A stretch of 64,000 nt of DNA from assembly GCF_042666435.1 (NCBI RefSeq), contig NZ_JBHTDC010000001.1:1550001-1614000 (forward strand). Direction: 5' to 3'. The stretch comes from Allosphingosinicella sp042666435. GTDB lineage: Bacteria > Pseudomonadota > Alphaproteobacteria > Sphingomonadales > Sphingomonadaceae. Numbering within the stretch: position 1 is the stretch's first letter; every line of letters starts with the position of its first letter. The position numbers and the translations under genes were made by a program. Positions 41,341 to 49,988 of this stretch are shown one piece after another. The notes beneath the pieces are model-generated. The model was not told the DNA's origin and made no database searches. It worked only from the letters and a program-made list of their open reading frames with translations.

Positions 41341-42099
41341 ATGAAGATGAAGGCTCTGGTACTGGCCCTGCTGCTCGCCGCGCCGATGACCGCTGCTCAC
41401 GCGGCGCCGGCCGATGTCGCCGCCGCGGTGGCGACGGCCGGACGCCCGGCCGAGGCGACCAAGCTGGACGAGAGCCGCAAGCCGGCCGAAGTCCTGGCTT
41501 TCCTCGGGCTCGAACAGGGCGACAGGGTGCTCGATCTGTTCACCGGCGGCGGCTACTATGCCGAGATCATGGCCAAAGCGGTCGGCCCGCAGGGGGCGGT
41601 GGTCGCGTGGGAGCCGGCCAATTTCATCGACGAGGCCGGCACCCGGAATTTCGAAGCGCTCCAGGGACGAGCGCCGAACGTCGATTTGCTCGTCAGCCCG
41701 GCCGACGCGCTGTCGCTTCCCGAGCGGAGTTTCGACTTCGTGCTGATGCACATGATCTATCACGACCTTTATTGGGAGAGCGAGGAGTACAGATTTCCCC
41801 GCGTCGACCCGGACGCGGCGCTGACGGAGGTGTTCGCGGCGGTGAAGCCGGGCGGGACCGTCGGCGTGGTCGATCATGTCGCGGCGCCCGGAGGCGACAC
41901 GCGCGAGGTGGTGGCCAAGCTGCACCGGATCGACCCCGCCGTGGTGCGCGCCGATTTCGAGCGCGCCGGATTCCTGTTCGACGGCGAGAGCGCGCTGCTG
42001 CGCAACCCGGCCGACGATCACGCGAAGCTCGTCTTCGATCCCGCCGTGCGGGGCAAGACCGACCGGATCGTCTATCGCTTCCGCAAGCCCGAAGCCTGA
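41341..42099 (+). CDS. Class I SAM-dependent methyltransferase with signal peptide
   Basis: 252 residues. N-terminus MKMKALVLALLLAAPMTAAHAA reads as a Sec signal peptide. The rest is a complete methyltransferase fold: VLDLFTGGGYYAEIMA (motif I), AWEP, and FDFVLMHMIYHDLYW, then KPGGTVGVVDHVA. A methyltransferase in the periplasm would lack SAM, so either the signal is not cleaved, or the protein uses another ligand. I recall similar exported homologues in Caulobacterales and sphingomonads. Upstream gap 98 bp from DUF2182. Confidence 0.8.
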   Translation: MKMKALVLALLLAAPMTAAHAAPADVAAAVATAGRPAEATKLDESRKPAEVLAFLGLEQGDRVLDLFTGGGYYAEIMAKAVGPQGAVVAWEPANFIDEAGTRNFEALQGRAPNVDLLVSPADALSLPERSFDFVLMHMIYHDLYWESEEYRFPRVDPDAALTEVFAAVKPGGTVGVVDHVAAPGGDTREVVAKLHRIDPAVVRADFERAGFLFDGESALLRNPADDHAKLVFDPAVRGKTDRIVYRFRKPEA

Positions 42100-42106
42100 G
42101 CCGGGT

Positions 42107-42904
42107 TCAACCGAAGCGGTAGCCGGAGACGGTCCAGCCGATCACGCGGTCGCGGAAGATGTGGGCGCCCGGATCGTCCGAGGCCGCGCCGGCGGCGACC
42201 ATCAGCGGCAGCAGATGTTCCTCGCGCGGATGGGCGAGGCGCGCGTGGGGAAGCTTTTCCCATGCCGCGAGGCTGGCATCGCGCGCGGCCGGATCGGGAT
42301 CGGTGACGGCGGCGGTGAGCGCGGCGTCGAACGCGTCCGCGGCCTCCTGAACGCTGCCGTCGCGCAGGCGCATATTGTGGAAGCTCATGCCCGAGCCGAC
42401 GATCAGCACGCCTTCGTCGCGAAGCGGCGCGAGGGCGCGGCCGGCGGCGATATGGGCGGCGGGATCGAGATCGCGGCGGAGCGAGAGCTGGACGGTGGGA
42501 ATATCGGCCTCCGGCACCGCCACCTTCATCGGGATGAAGACGCCGTGATCCCAGCCGCGATCTCCCTCGGTTGCCGTCGGAAAGCCGGCGGCCTCCAGCA
42601 ACGCCGCCGCGCGGTGAGCGAGGGCGGGTGCGCCGGGCGCGTCCCAGCGCAGGGCGTAAGTATGGTCCGGAAAGCCGCCATAATCGTAGAGCAGCTCTGG
42701 CCGTTCGCCGTTATGAACGGTGAAATGCGGCTCCTCCCAATGACCGGAGACGATCAGGATCGCCTTTGGCCGCTCGGGGAGGTCGGCGATCACGCGGGCG
42801 AGGAAATCGCCCATCGGGCGCCATTCGGGCGGCACGGGGCCGTCCTCGTCGAGGAAGAAGCAGGGGCCGCCGCCATGCGGCAGGAAGAGAGTGGGCTGTT
42901 TCAT
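42107..42904 (-). CDS. LigB-type extradiol dioxygenase (4,5-DOPA dioxygenase, YgiD-like)
   Basis: 265 residues; ATG at 42904. Begins MKQPTLFLPHGGGPCF (His11 in a metal-binding PHGGG loop), ILIVSGHWEE with a second His, DHGVFIPMKV and the late MSFHNMR. This is the class III extradiol ring-cleaving fold of the YgiD/DODA group, which opens catechols such as DOPA; in bacteria it may also act on other catechols. Convergent with the methyltransferase gene. Confidence 0.88.
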   Translation of the reverse strand: MKQPTLFLPHGGGPCFFLDEDGPVPPEWRPMGDFLARVIADLPERPKAILIVSGHWEEPHFTVHNGERPELLYDYGGFPDHTYALRWDAPGAPALAHRAAALLEAAGFPTATEGDRGWDHGVFIPMKVAVPEADIPTVQLSLRRDLDPAAHIAAGRALAPLRDEGVLIVGSGMSFHNMRLRDGSVQEAADAFDAALTAAVTDPDPAARDASLAAWEKLPHARLAHPREEHLLPLMVAAGAASDDPGAHIFRDRVIGWTVSGYRFG

Positions 42905-42998
42905 CGACCGGAAATGGCGTGACTCCCGCCCGGCTTGAAGGGGCGTGGCCCGAAACCCGCCATTGCGCTCCCGGCAACGCCCAGCCGGCCGACATCCC

Positions 42999-45569
42999 TT
43001 ACACGACGAAGTCGGCGGCATCGACGACGTGCATGCCGTCGAGGCGGATCATGAAGTCGGCGACGCCGTCGCCATTGGTGTCGCCCTCGATATAGGTGTT
43101 GCCCTGCGCGTGGGCGTAACGCAGCTCGCCGGCCGCGCCCGAGAAAGCGGCGTCGCCGACGAAGGTGAAATTCTGGTCGCCGCCGACATCGGCGTTGGCG
43201 TCCACCTGCCTCAGGTTGATCCGGTCGCCCTCCGCCCGGCTGAAATCGGTGACGATGTCGGCGCCGTTGCGAGTGGCGGCGGTGTCGCCGTCGTCGAACA
43301 CGAATTGGTCGGCGTCGGCGCCGCCCGTCATCGTGTCGCGCTGGATGCCTCCATTCAAGGCGTCGCCGCCAGCTCCGCCGTTGAGCTTGTCCGCGCCGCC
43401 CATTCCGAACAGCCGGTCGTCGCCCGCGCCGCCGAGCAGCGTGTCGATTCCCGCTTCACCGTTCAACCGGTCGGCGCCCGCGTCGCCGAACAGGCGGTCG
43501 TTGCCGAGCGCGCCATAGAGGATGTCGGCATCGTCGCCGCCACGGAGCGTATCGACGCCGCTCTGACCGCGCAAAGTGTCGTTGCCGCCAAGCCCCGACA
43601 GGATATTGGCGATGCTCGACCCGAGGATGGCGTTGCCTAGATCGTTGCCGGTGCCGTTGGCCGCCGCTCCGAACAGCCGCAGCTCCTCGATATTGTCGGC
43701 CAGCACATGATCGACGAACGCCCTGACCCGATCGTGGCCTCGGTCGGCACCCTCGATCGTCTTGTCGCCGGCATCGTGGACAATATAATGATCGTTGCCG
43801 GCGGCGCCGCGCATCGTGTCGATTTCGACCCCGCCGTTGAGAAGGTCGTCGCCGCCGCCTCCGCCCAGCGTGTCGCGGCCGAAAGAGCCATAGAGCCTGT
43901 CGTGGCCGAGGCCGCCAGCGAGAATGTCGTTGCCGCCGAGGCCGTTCAGCACGTCGTCGAAATCGCCGCCCCGGATCGTCTGGCCGGCGGCCGAGCCGGT
44001 GCGGGTGACGGCTGTGGTCGGTGCGCGGCCGAAGATGATATAGCCTTCGCCGGGCCCATCCGCGGTGATCGCGATATCGTCGAAGCCGTCGCCATTGACG
44101 TCGCCGGCGCCGGAAACCGCGGACCCGGCCCCGTCATAGGGATCGGTGCCGTCGAAGCGGAAGCCGTTCGAGCCGTCGAGCGTGCCGGGATCGAACGTGG
44201 CCCCGAACCCTCCCGCCCGGCCGAAGACGACGTAGGCGCTCCCGGTATAATCGCCGAACGGATATTCCGCGCCCACCGGCCCGGCATTGGGCGCGCCGAC
44301 GACGATGTCGTCGAACCCGTCGCCGTTGATGTCGCCCGCCGCGGCGACCGAGGCGCCGAGGCGGTCGTTGCGGTCCTGCGCATCGATCCGGAAACCGCTT
44401 TCGCCGTCGAGGGCGGCGAGATCGATGGTCGCGGCGAAGCCGCCGGCGGCGCCGAACACGACATAGGCCGCGCCCATGCTGTAATAAGGACTATCATTAT
44501 TGGCATTGGGCGCGCCGATCAGCAGGTCGGCGAAGCCGTCGCCATTGACGTCGCCCGCCGAAGCGACCGCCGCGCCGCTGCCGTCCCCGGTCGAGACGCC
44601 GACGATGCGAAAACCGTTCGTCCCGTCGAGGTCGGCGAGGTCGCTGCTCGCCGCGAAGGGATCGCGCGATCCGAAGACGACATAGGTCTCGCCGGCATTG
44701 TCGTTGGGAAACGGCGCGCGATCTCCTCCGCTGGCGCCGATGACGATGTCGGCGATGCCGTCGCCGTCGATGTCGCCGGTCGCGACGAAGATTCCGCTCC
44801 TGTCATTGGGATCGATCCCATCGATGCGGAAGCCGTTCGCGCCGTTCAGCGAGCCCAGGTCGACAGTAGCCGCGAACGGATCGTCCGAGCCGAACAGTAT
44901 ATAGGTCGAGCCCGAATAATGGTCTCCATCGGCGTCGGCGAGGGGCGCGCCGAGGATGAGATCGGCGAAGCCGTCGCCATTGACGTCGCCGCCCGCGACC
45001 GCCAGCCCGAGGCCGTCGCCGGCCATGGCGCCGTCGATCCGGAAGCCGTTCGATCCGTCGAGGCCGGCGAGGCTGAAGCCGGTTTGCGGCAAGGTGGCCG
45101 ACCCGAACACCACATAGGATTGCGTAAGTCCTGCGTCGTAGCCGACGCCGATGACGATGTCGTCGAAGCCATCGCCATTGACGTCGCCCGCCCAGGCGAT
45201 CGATCGGCCGGCCTGGTCGTAGGCGTCGACGCCGTCGATGCGAAAGCCGGCCAAGGCCGGCGGATCCGCTTCCGCTTCGGCCGCCATTCGGCCGTCAGGC
45301 GGGGGCGGGGGCGGGGGATCGTAATCGGAGAGCGTGATATCGAATTTGAACTCTACTTTCGCCCCGATGATGATGTAGATCGATCCCGCATCCTTCTCGG
45401 GACCGATGGGCACCGAAAAGAGAATGTCCTTGATGCCATCCTTGTCGAAATCCCCGTTGGCCAGCATTTTGGCGGAACCGTCGGCGATGCCGGAAATGAG
45501 GGTATAGCCGAAGCTCTCCGGACCAAGCTGCAAGTCTCTCCTTGTCAGCCGTGGCGTAAAATCAGGCAT
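42999..45569 (-). CDS. FG-GAP/RTX secreted calcium-binding protein (copy 1)
   Basis: 856 residues without a Sec signal. N-terminal seven-bladed FG-GAP beta-propeller (about residues 30-500), each blade with a calcium loop such as GDVNGDGFDDIVIG. A linker, then RTX nonapeptides (GGLGHDRLYG, GGDDADILYG, GGAGDDRLFG) to about 750, then a serralysin-like C-terminal module GDRINLRQVDANAD and the tail DGMHVVDAADFVV typical of type I secretion signals. Likely an adhesin or surface protein exported by an ABC exporter that lies elsewhere. The last ~150 residues are nearly identical to the next gene. Confidence 0.88.
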   Translation of the reverse strand: MPDFTPRLTRRDLQLGPESFGYTLISGIADGSAKMLANGDFDKDGIKDILFSVPIGPEKDAGSIYIIIGAKVEFKFDITLSDYDPPPPPPPDGRMAAEAEADPPALAGFRIDGVDAYDQAGRSIAWAGDVNGDGFDDIVIGVGYDAGLTQSYVVFGSATLPQTGFSLAGLDGSNGFRIDGAMAGDGLGLAVAGGDVNGDGFADLILGAPLADADGDHYSGSTYILFGSDDPFAATVDLGSLNGANGFRIDGIDPNDRSGIFVATGDIDGDGIADIVIGASGGDRAPFPNDNAGETYVVFGSRDPFAASSDLADLDGTNGFRIVGVSTGDGSGAAVASAGDVNGDGFADLLIGAPNANNDSPYYSMGAAYVVFGAAGGFAATIDLAALDGESGFRIDAQDRNDRLGASVAAAGDINGDGFDDIVVGAPNAGPVGAEYPFGDYTGSAYVVFGRAGGFGATFDPGTLDGSNGFRFDGTDPYDGAGSAVSGAGDVNGDGFDDIAITADGPGEGYIIFGRAPTTAVTRTGSAAGQTIRGGDFDDVLNGLGGNDILAGGLGHDRLYGSFGRDTLGGGGGDDLLNGGVEIDTMRGAAGNDHYIVHDAGDKTIEGADRGHDRVRAFVDHVLADNIEELRLFGAAANGTGNDLGNAILGSSIANILSGLGGNDTLRGQSGVDTLRGGDDADILYGALGNDRLFGDAGADRLNGEAGIDTLLGGAGDDRLFGMGGADKLNGGAGGDALNGGIQRDTMTGGADADQFVFDDGDTAATRNGADIVTDFSRAEGDRINLRQVDANADVGGDQNFTFVGDAAFSGAAGELRYAHAQGNTYIEGDTNGDGVADFMIRLDGMHVVDAADFVV

Positions 45570-45813
45570 GACCCTTCCTTCCTCGCGTCGTCCGCGGTGG
45601 AGGCATCGTCCGCGCCTTGAGGCGTCGGAAGATCGTTTATGGTCGGATCATCGGCCATCGGCTTGCCCCTCCGGGCACGATTGTCGCTCGAACGCCACAT
45701 AGCGGCCGGGACTCGTCCCGCTTTCCGCTGCCGGACTTGATACGCGCGATTTCGGATTCACGCGAATCGGCCGGGCCGCGAGCTTCGAATTCTCCGGGAC
45801 GCCGGTCGAAGGT

Positions 45814-48672
45814 CTACACGACGAAGTCGGCGGCATCGACGACGTGCATGCCGTCGAGGCGGATCATGAAGTTGGCGACGCCGTCGCCATTGGTGTCGCC
45901 CTCGATATAGGTGTTGCCCTGCGCGTGGGCGTAGCGCAGCTCGCCCGCCGCGCCCGAGAAGACCGCGTCGCCGATGAAGGAGAAGCTCTGGTCGCCTCCG
46001 GTCGTGGTATCGGCGTCCACTTGCCTCAGGTTGATCCGGTCGCCTTCCGCCTGGCTGAAATCGGTGATGATGTCGGCGCCGCTGCGGGTGGCGGCGGTGT
46101 CGCCGTCGTCGAACACGAACTGATCGGCGCCCGAATTGCCCGTCATCGTGTCGCGCTGCGTGCCGCCATTGAGCGCGTCCTCGCCGATCCCGCCGCTGAG
46201 AATGTCCGCGCCCGCCTCGCCGAACAGCCGATCGTTGCCGGCACCGCCGCCCAGCGTATCGACTCCGTCCTCGCCGTTCAGCCGGTCGGCGCCGGCGTCG
46301 CCGAACAGGCTGTCATTGCCGAGCGCGCCGTAAAGGATGTCGGCATCGTCGCCGCCATGGAGCATGTCGATGCCGCTCTGGCCGCGCAGCGTGTCGTCGC
46401 CGCCAAGCCCCGACAGGATATTGGCGCCGCCATTGCCGACGATCAAATTGTCGAGCCCGTTGCCGGTGCCGACGTTCGCGGTCCCGAACAGGCGCAGGTC
46501 TTCGACATGGGCGGCGAGCGCGTGGTCGACATAAGCATTGACCTGGTCGCGACCCGCGCCCGCGCCCTCGATCGCCTTGTCGCCGGCATCGTGGACGAGG
46601 AACAGGTCGTCGCCCAGCCCGCCGCGCATCGTGTCGGTCTCGGTGCCGCCATGGAGAATGTCGTCGCCGTTGCCGCCGACCAGCATATCGCGGCCGGACA
46701 GGCCGTAGAGCCGGTCGTTGCCAGCCCCACCGTCGAGCCGGTTGGCGCCGGCCTTGCCGCGCAGGATGTCGGCGAAGGCGGAGCCGATCGCATTCTCGAT
46801 GCTGACGAATCTGTCGATCCCCGCGCCGCTATTCTGATTCCCGGTCGCGCCCAGGTTGAGCCGGATACCGCTGGCTGCGAACGAGAAGCTCGCCGTGTCG
46901 GAGCCGGCGCCGCCGTTCAGCCGATCGCGGCCGAGGCCGCCGTCGAGCAGGTCGTTGCCGCCGAGGCCATTCAGAATATCGTCGAAATCGCCGCCCCGGA
47001 TCGTCTGGTCGGCGGCCGATCCGGTGCGGGTGACGGCCGTGGTCGGCGCGCGGCCGAAGACGATATAGGCCTCGTCGGTGCCGCGCGCGCTGATAGCGAG
47101 ATCGTCGAAGCCGTCGCCGTTGATATCGCCCGCCGACGAGACGGAGCTGCCCAGATAATCCTGGGTGGCGGTCCCGTTGACGCGGAAGCCATTGGCGCCG
47201 TCGAGGGTCGTCAGGTCGAAATCGGCCGCGAACGGCGCCGCCGATCCGAACAGGATGAAGGCGGCGCCGGCGGAATAGCGCCCTGGGCCGGAATCGGCGC
47301 GCAGCGCGCCGATGACGAGATCATCGAACCCGTCGCCATTGACGTCCCCGGCTGAGGCCACCGAATAGCCGGCCTGGGCGGTGCCGTCCTCGACGGCGCC
47401 GCGGAGACGGAAGCCGTCGGCGCCGGCCAGGGTGGCGAGGTCGAGGCTCGGATCGAACGGCGCGCCCGACCCGAATACCAGATAGGCCGCGCCCTGATAG
47501 GACTGTCCCTCCCCCCGGTCGCCGTCGACGTCGACATTATAGGCGCCAACGATGAGGTCGCCGAAGCCGTCGCCATTGACATCGCCGGCCGAGGCGACCG
47601 ACTGGCCACTGCGGTCGCCCATGGCGGCGCCGTCGATGCGAAAGCCGTTGGCGCCGTCGAGGGCGGCGACATCGAAGCTCGCGTCGAACGGCGCGTCCGA
47701 TCCGAACAGGACATAGGATTCGCCGGCGTTGGAACGGCCGCTCGGATCGCCCCCGCGCGCGCCAACGATAAGATCGGCGAAGCCATCGCCGTTGACATCG
47801 CCGGCGCCGGCGACCGAATATCCCGCCCCGTCGTTGGCGTCGAGGCCGTCGATGCGGAAGCCGCTGGCGCCGTCGAGGTCGGCCAGGTCCATGCTGGCGG
47901 CGAACGGATCGCCCGACCCGAACACGACATAGCTGGCGCCGGCGAAATAGTCACCGCCGGGCGCGGCGCGATTCGCGCCAATCAGCATGTCGTCAAAGCC
48001 GTCGCCGTTGAAATCCCCGATCCCGTCGACCGACCAGCCGCTGGTGTCGCCGGCCGCCACGCCATCGATGCGGAAGCCGTTGCCGCCATCGAGCCCGGCG
48101 AAACCGGTCCCCGCCCCGGCCGCGTCGGCCGATCCGAACACGACATAGGTGACACCGGCCGCCGGCAGCACCGGCATATCCTCATTTCCGTCGGGATCGG
48201 CGCGCGGGGCGGAGATCATGAAATCGGCGAAGCCGTCGCCGTTGACGTCGCCGGCGGCCGCCGCCTCGAAGCCGGTAATGTCATATTTGTCGATCCCCGC
48301 GACGATGCCGCTGATCTCCGGCTGTTCAGCTTCGGCGAGAGTTTCGGACCGCTCAGAAGAACCGCCGGTGCTGAACGTGCCGACCACCGAAGGGAAGCTG
48401 GCGGGCTGACCGAAAAGATTCTGCCCGGCGATGAATTGCACCGCGCCGACTTCTTCCACCGGCCTGCCCGCGAAATCCGTGCCGAACCGGAACGCGGTGA
48501 TCACCAGATTGTCGGTGGGATGGGGGAAGAAGCCGGGGGGCACAAGCCCGCCGGGGATGCTGCCCCCGATATGCCTGACCTCGATGCCCCCGGTCCCGTC
48601 CGGCGCGAGAATTCGGAAGCCGTTGGTTCCGTTGAGCGTTTCCGCATCCAGCACGACGGGAAAATCGGCCAT
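45814..48672 (-). CDS. FG-GAP/RTX secreted calcium-binding protein (copy 2)
   Basis: 952 residues, same plan as its neighbour: an N-terminal domain of about 100 residues specific to this copy (begins MADFPVVLDAETLNGTNGF), six or seven FG-GAP blades (GDVNGDGFADFMIS, GDFNGDGFDDMLIG and so on), RTX repeats including an extra ~50-residue block (RLNLGATGNQNSGAGIDRFV) that copy 1 lacks, and the same terminal DGMHVVDAADFVV. Transcribed in the same direction as copy 1, 244 bp upstream of it. Surface-exposed by inference. No exporter in the window. Confidence 0.88.
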   Translation of the reverse strand: MADFPVVLDAETLNGTNGFRILAPDGTGGIEVRHIGGSIPGGLVPPGFFPHPTDNLVITAFRFGTDFAGRPVEEVGAVQFIAGQNLFGQPASFPSVVGTFSTGGSSERSETLAEAEQPEISGIVAGIDKYDITGFEAAAAGDVNGDGFADFMISAPRADPDGNEDMPVLPAAGVTYVVFGSADAAGAGTGFAGLDGGNGFRIDGVAAGDTSGWSVDGIGDFNGDGFDDMLIGANRAAPGGDYFAGASYVVFGSGDPFAASMDLADLDGASGFRIDGLDANDGAGYSVAGAGDVNGDGFADLIVGARGGDPSGRSNAGESYVLFGSDAPFDASFDVAALDGANGFRIDGAAMGDRSGQSVASAGDVNGDGFGDLIVGAYNVDVDGDRGEGQSYQGAAYLVFGSGAPFDPSLDLATLAGADGFRLRGAVEDGTAQAGYSVASAGDVNGDGFDDLVIGALRADSGPGRYSAGAAFILFGSAAPFAADFDLTTLDGANGFRVNGTATQDYLGSSVSSAGDINGDGFDDLAISARGTDEAYIVFGRAPTTAVTRTGSAADQTIRGGDFDDILNGLGGNDLLDGGLGRDRLNGGAGSDTASFSFAASGIRLNLGATGNQNSGAGIDRFVSIENAIGSAFADILRGKAGANRLDGGAGNDRLYGLSGRDMLVGGNGDDILHGGTETDTMRGGLGDDLFLVHDAGDKAIEGAGAGRDQVNAYVDHALAAHVEDLRLFGTANVGTGNGLDNLIVGNGGANILSGLGGDDTLRGQSGIDMLHGGDDADILYGALGNDSLFGDAGADRLNGEDGVDTLGGGAGNDRLFGEAGADILSGGIGEDALNGGTQRDTMTGNSGADQFVFDDGDTAATRSGADIITDFSQAEGDRINLRQVDADTTTGGDQSFSFIGDAVFSGAAGELRYAHAQGNTYIEGDTNGDGVANFMIRLDGMHVVDAADFVV

Positions 48673-48840
48673 TGCTCCCTCCGTCCGCGATTGTCGCCTT
48701 GCACGCCATGCAACAAACGGTCGGATGGGAGGCGACTCGCCCCGTTTTTCCGCTGTCCGCCTTCATACGCCCGATCAGGGACGCGCGCGAATCGATGGAG
48801 AGGCGCGCTGGCGATCGCGGCAGGCGCGCGGCGGAAAATT

Positions 48841-48917
<77 letters not shown>

Positions 48918-49061
48918 ACCGAGGGACCGCACCGAAGCCATGCTTCAATGGGGAGCCCAGAGCGGCGCACTTAAGCCCGGCACGGTGGGATGGCAAGCCG
49001 CGCCGCTTGATTCGGCGGTTCGGCCAGTCTAGTTTTGAAATGCAACTGGATGGGGCGCAAC

Positions 49062-49535
49062 ATGGCCGAGCGGGAATATGGGATCGCGGACGCGGAACGG
49101 GTCGCCGGGCTTTCCGGGCTTGAGCTGCTCCAGGCGATGATCGCGGGCCGCCTGCCGGCGCCGGCCATGGGAAAGACGCTCGGCTTCCGGCTCGTCGAGG
49201 TCGGACCCGGCACGGCGATATTCGAAGGCGAGCCGGGGCCGCATCTGCTCAATCCGCTGGGCATCGTCCATGGCGGCTGGGCGCTGACCCTGATCGACAG
49301 CGCCGCGGGCTGCGCCGTCCATGCGACGCTCCCCGCCGGCATCGGCTACACCACCATCGAGACCAAGGTGAACATGACCCGCGCCATCCGCGCCGACGCC
49401 GGCACCGTCCGCGCGGAGGGACGAGTCGTCGCCCAGGGCCGCCAGATCGCCACCGCCGAGGCGAGGCTCCTGTCGGCGGACGGCGCGATCCTGGCGCACG
49501 GCACCTCGACCCTGATGATCCTGCATCCGCGCTGA
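49062..49535 (+). CDS. PaaI-type hot-dog-fold thioesterase
   Basis: 157 residues from the ATG at 49062 (GGATGGGG upstream). Hot-dog fold: LLNPLGIVHGGWALTLIDSAAGCAV, in which HGGxxxxLxDxxxG is the PaaI active-site motif, and IGYTTIETKVNMTRAI. Hydrolyses acyl-CoA thioesters in the cytoplasm; chain specificity unknown. Neighbour of tRNA-Pro. Confidence 0.9.
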   Translation: MAEREYGIADAERVAGLSGLELLQAMIAGRLPAPAMGKTLGFRLVEVGPGTAIFEGEPGPHLLNPLGIVHGGWALTLIDSAAGCAVHATLPAGIGYTTIETKVNMTRAIRADAGTVRAEGRVVAQGRQIATAEARLLSADGAILAHGTSTLMILHPR

Positions 49536-49652
49536 GCCGCGTCGCGGGCGCCGCGCCACCGGCCTTGCTTGCGCACCGGCCCATCCCCATGATAGTCGCG
49601 CGCCCTTCCGGACGAGCCCGTGACGGGCCGCTTCACATCAGGTACTATTCCC

Positions 49653-49988
49653 ATGTTCGCATCACCCGCTTTCGCCGCGACCGGCGCCGCATCCACGGGA
49701 GGAGCCGCGGGGTTCTTCGTGTCGGTCTTCCCGCTGATCCTCATCTTCGTCATCTTCTACTTCCTGCTCATCCGCCCGCAGCAGCGCCGGATGAAGCAGC
49801 ACCAGGCGATGATCGGAGCGGTGAAGAAGAACGATATTGTCGTCACCGGCGGCGGCATCGTCGGCAAGGTGACCAAGGTCGATGAAACCGAGGTCGAGAT
49901 CGAGATCGCGCAAGGCGTCCGCGTCAAGGCGCTCAAGGCCACGCTGAGCGACATCCGGCCGCACGGCGCCAAGCCCGCGAACGACTGA
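49653..49988 (+). CDS. yajC: Preprotein translocase subunit YajC
   Basis: 111 residues. One membrane helix (FPLILIFVIFYFLLIRPQQRRMK) with the family RPQQ-(R/K) motif, then the soluble domain KKNDIVVTGGGIVGKV. It is part of the SecDF-YajC accessory complex of the Sec translocase. The stop overlaps the secD ATG by one base (TGATG), so yajC-secD-secF is an operon. Confidence 0.95.
   Translation: MFASPAFAATGAASTGGAAGFFVSVFPLILIFVIFYFLLIRPQQRRMKQHQAMIGAVKKNDIVVTGGGIVGKVTKVDETEVEIEIAQGVRVKALKATLSDIRPHGAKPAND

Noticed and set aside
43300..46800. Regular short repeats that might look like a CRISPR array
   Set aside because: They are RTX and FG-GAP codon repeats in coding sequence, with no constant repeat and spacer lengths.
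43707..47355. Long plus-strand frames opposite the RTX genes
   Set aside because: Repetitive shadow of the FG-GAP and RTX repeats on the other strand.
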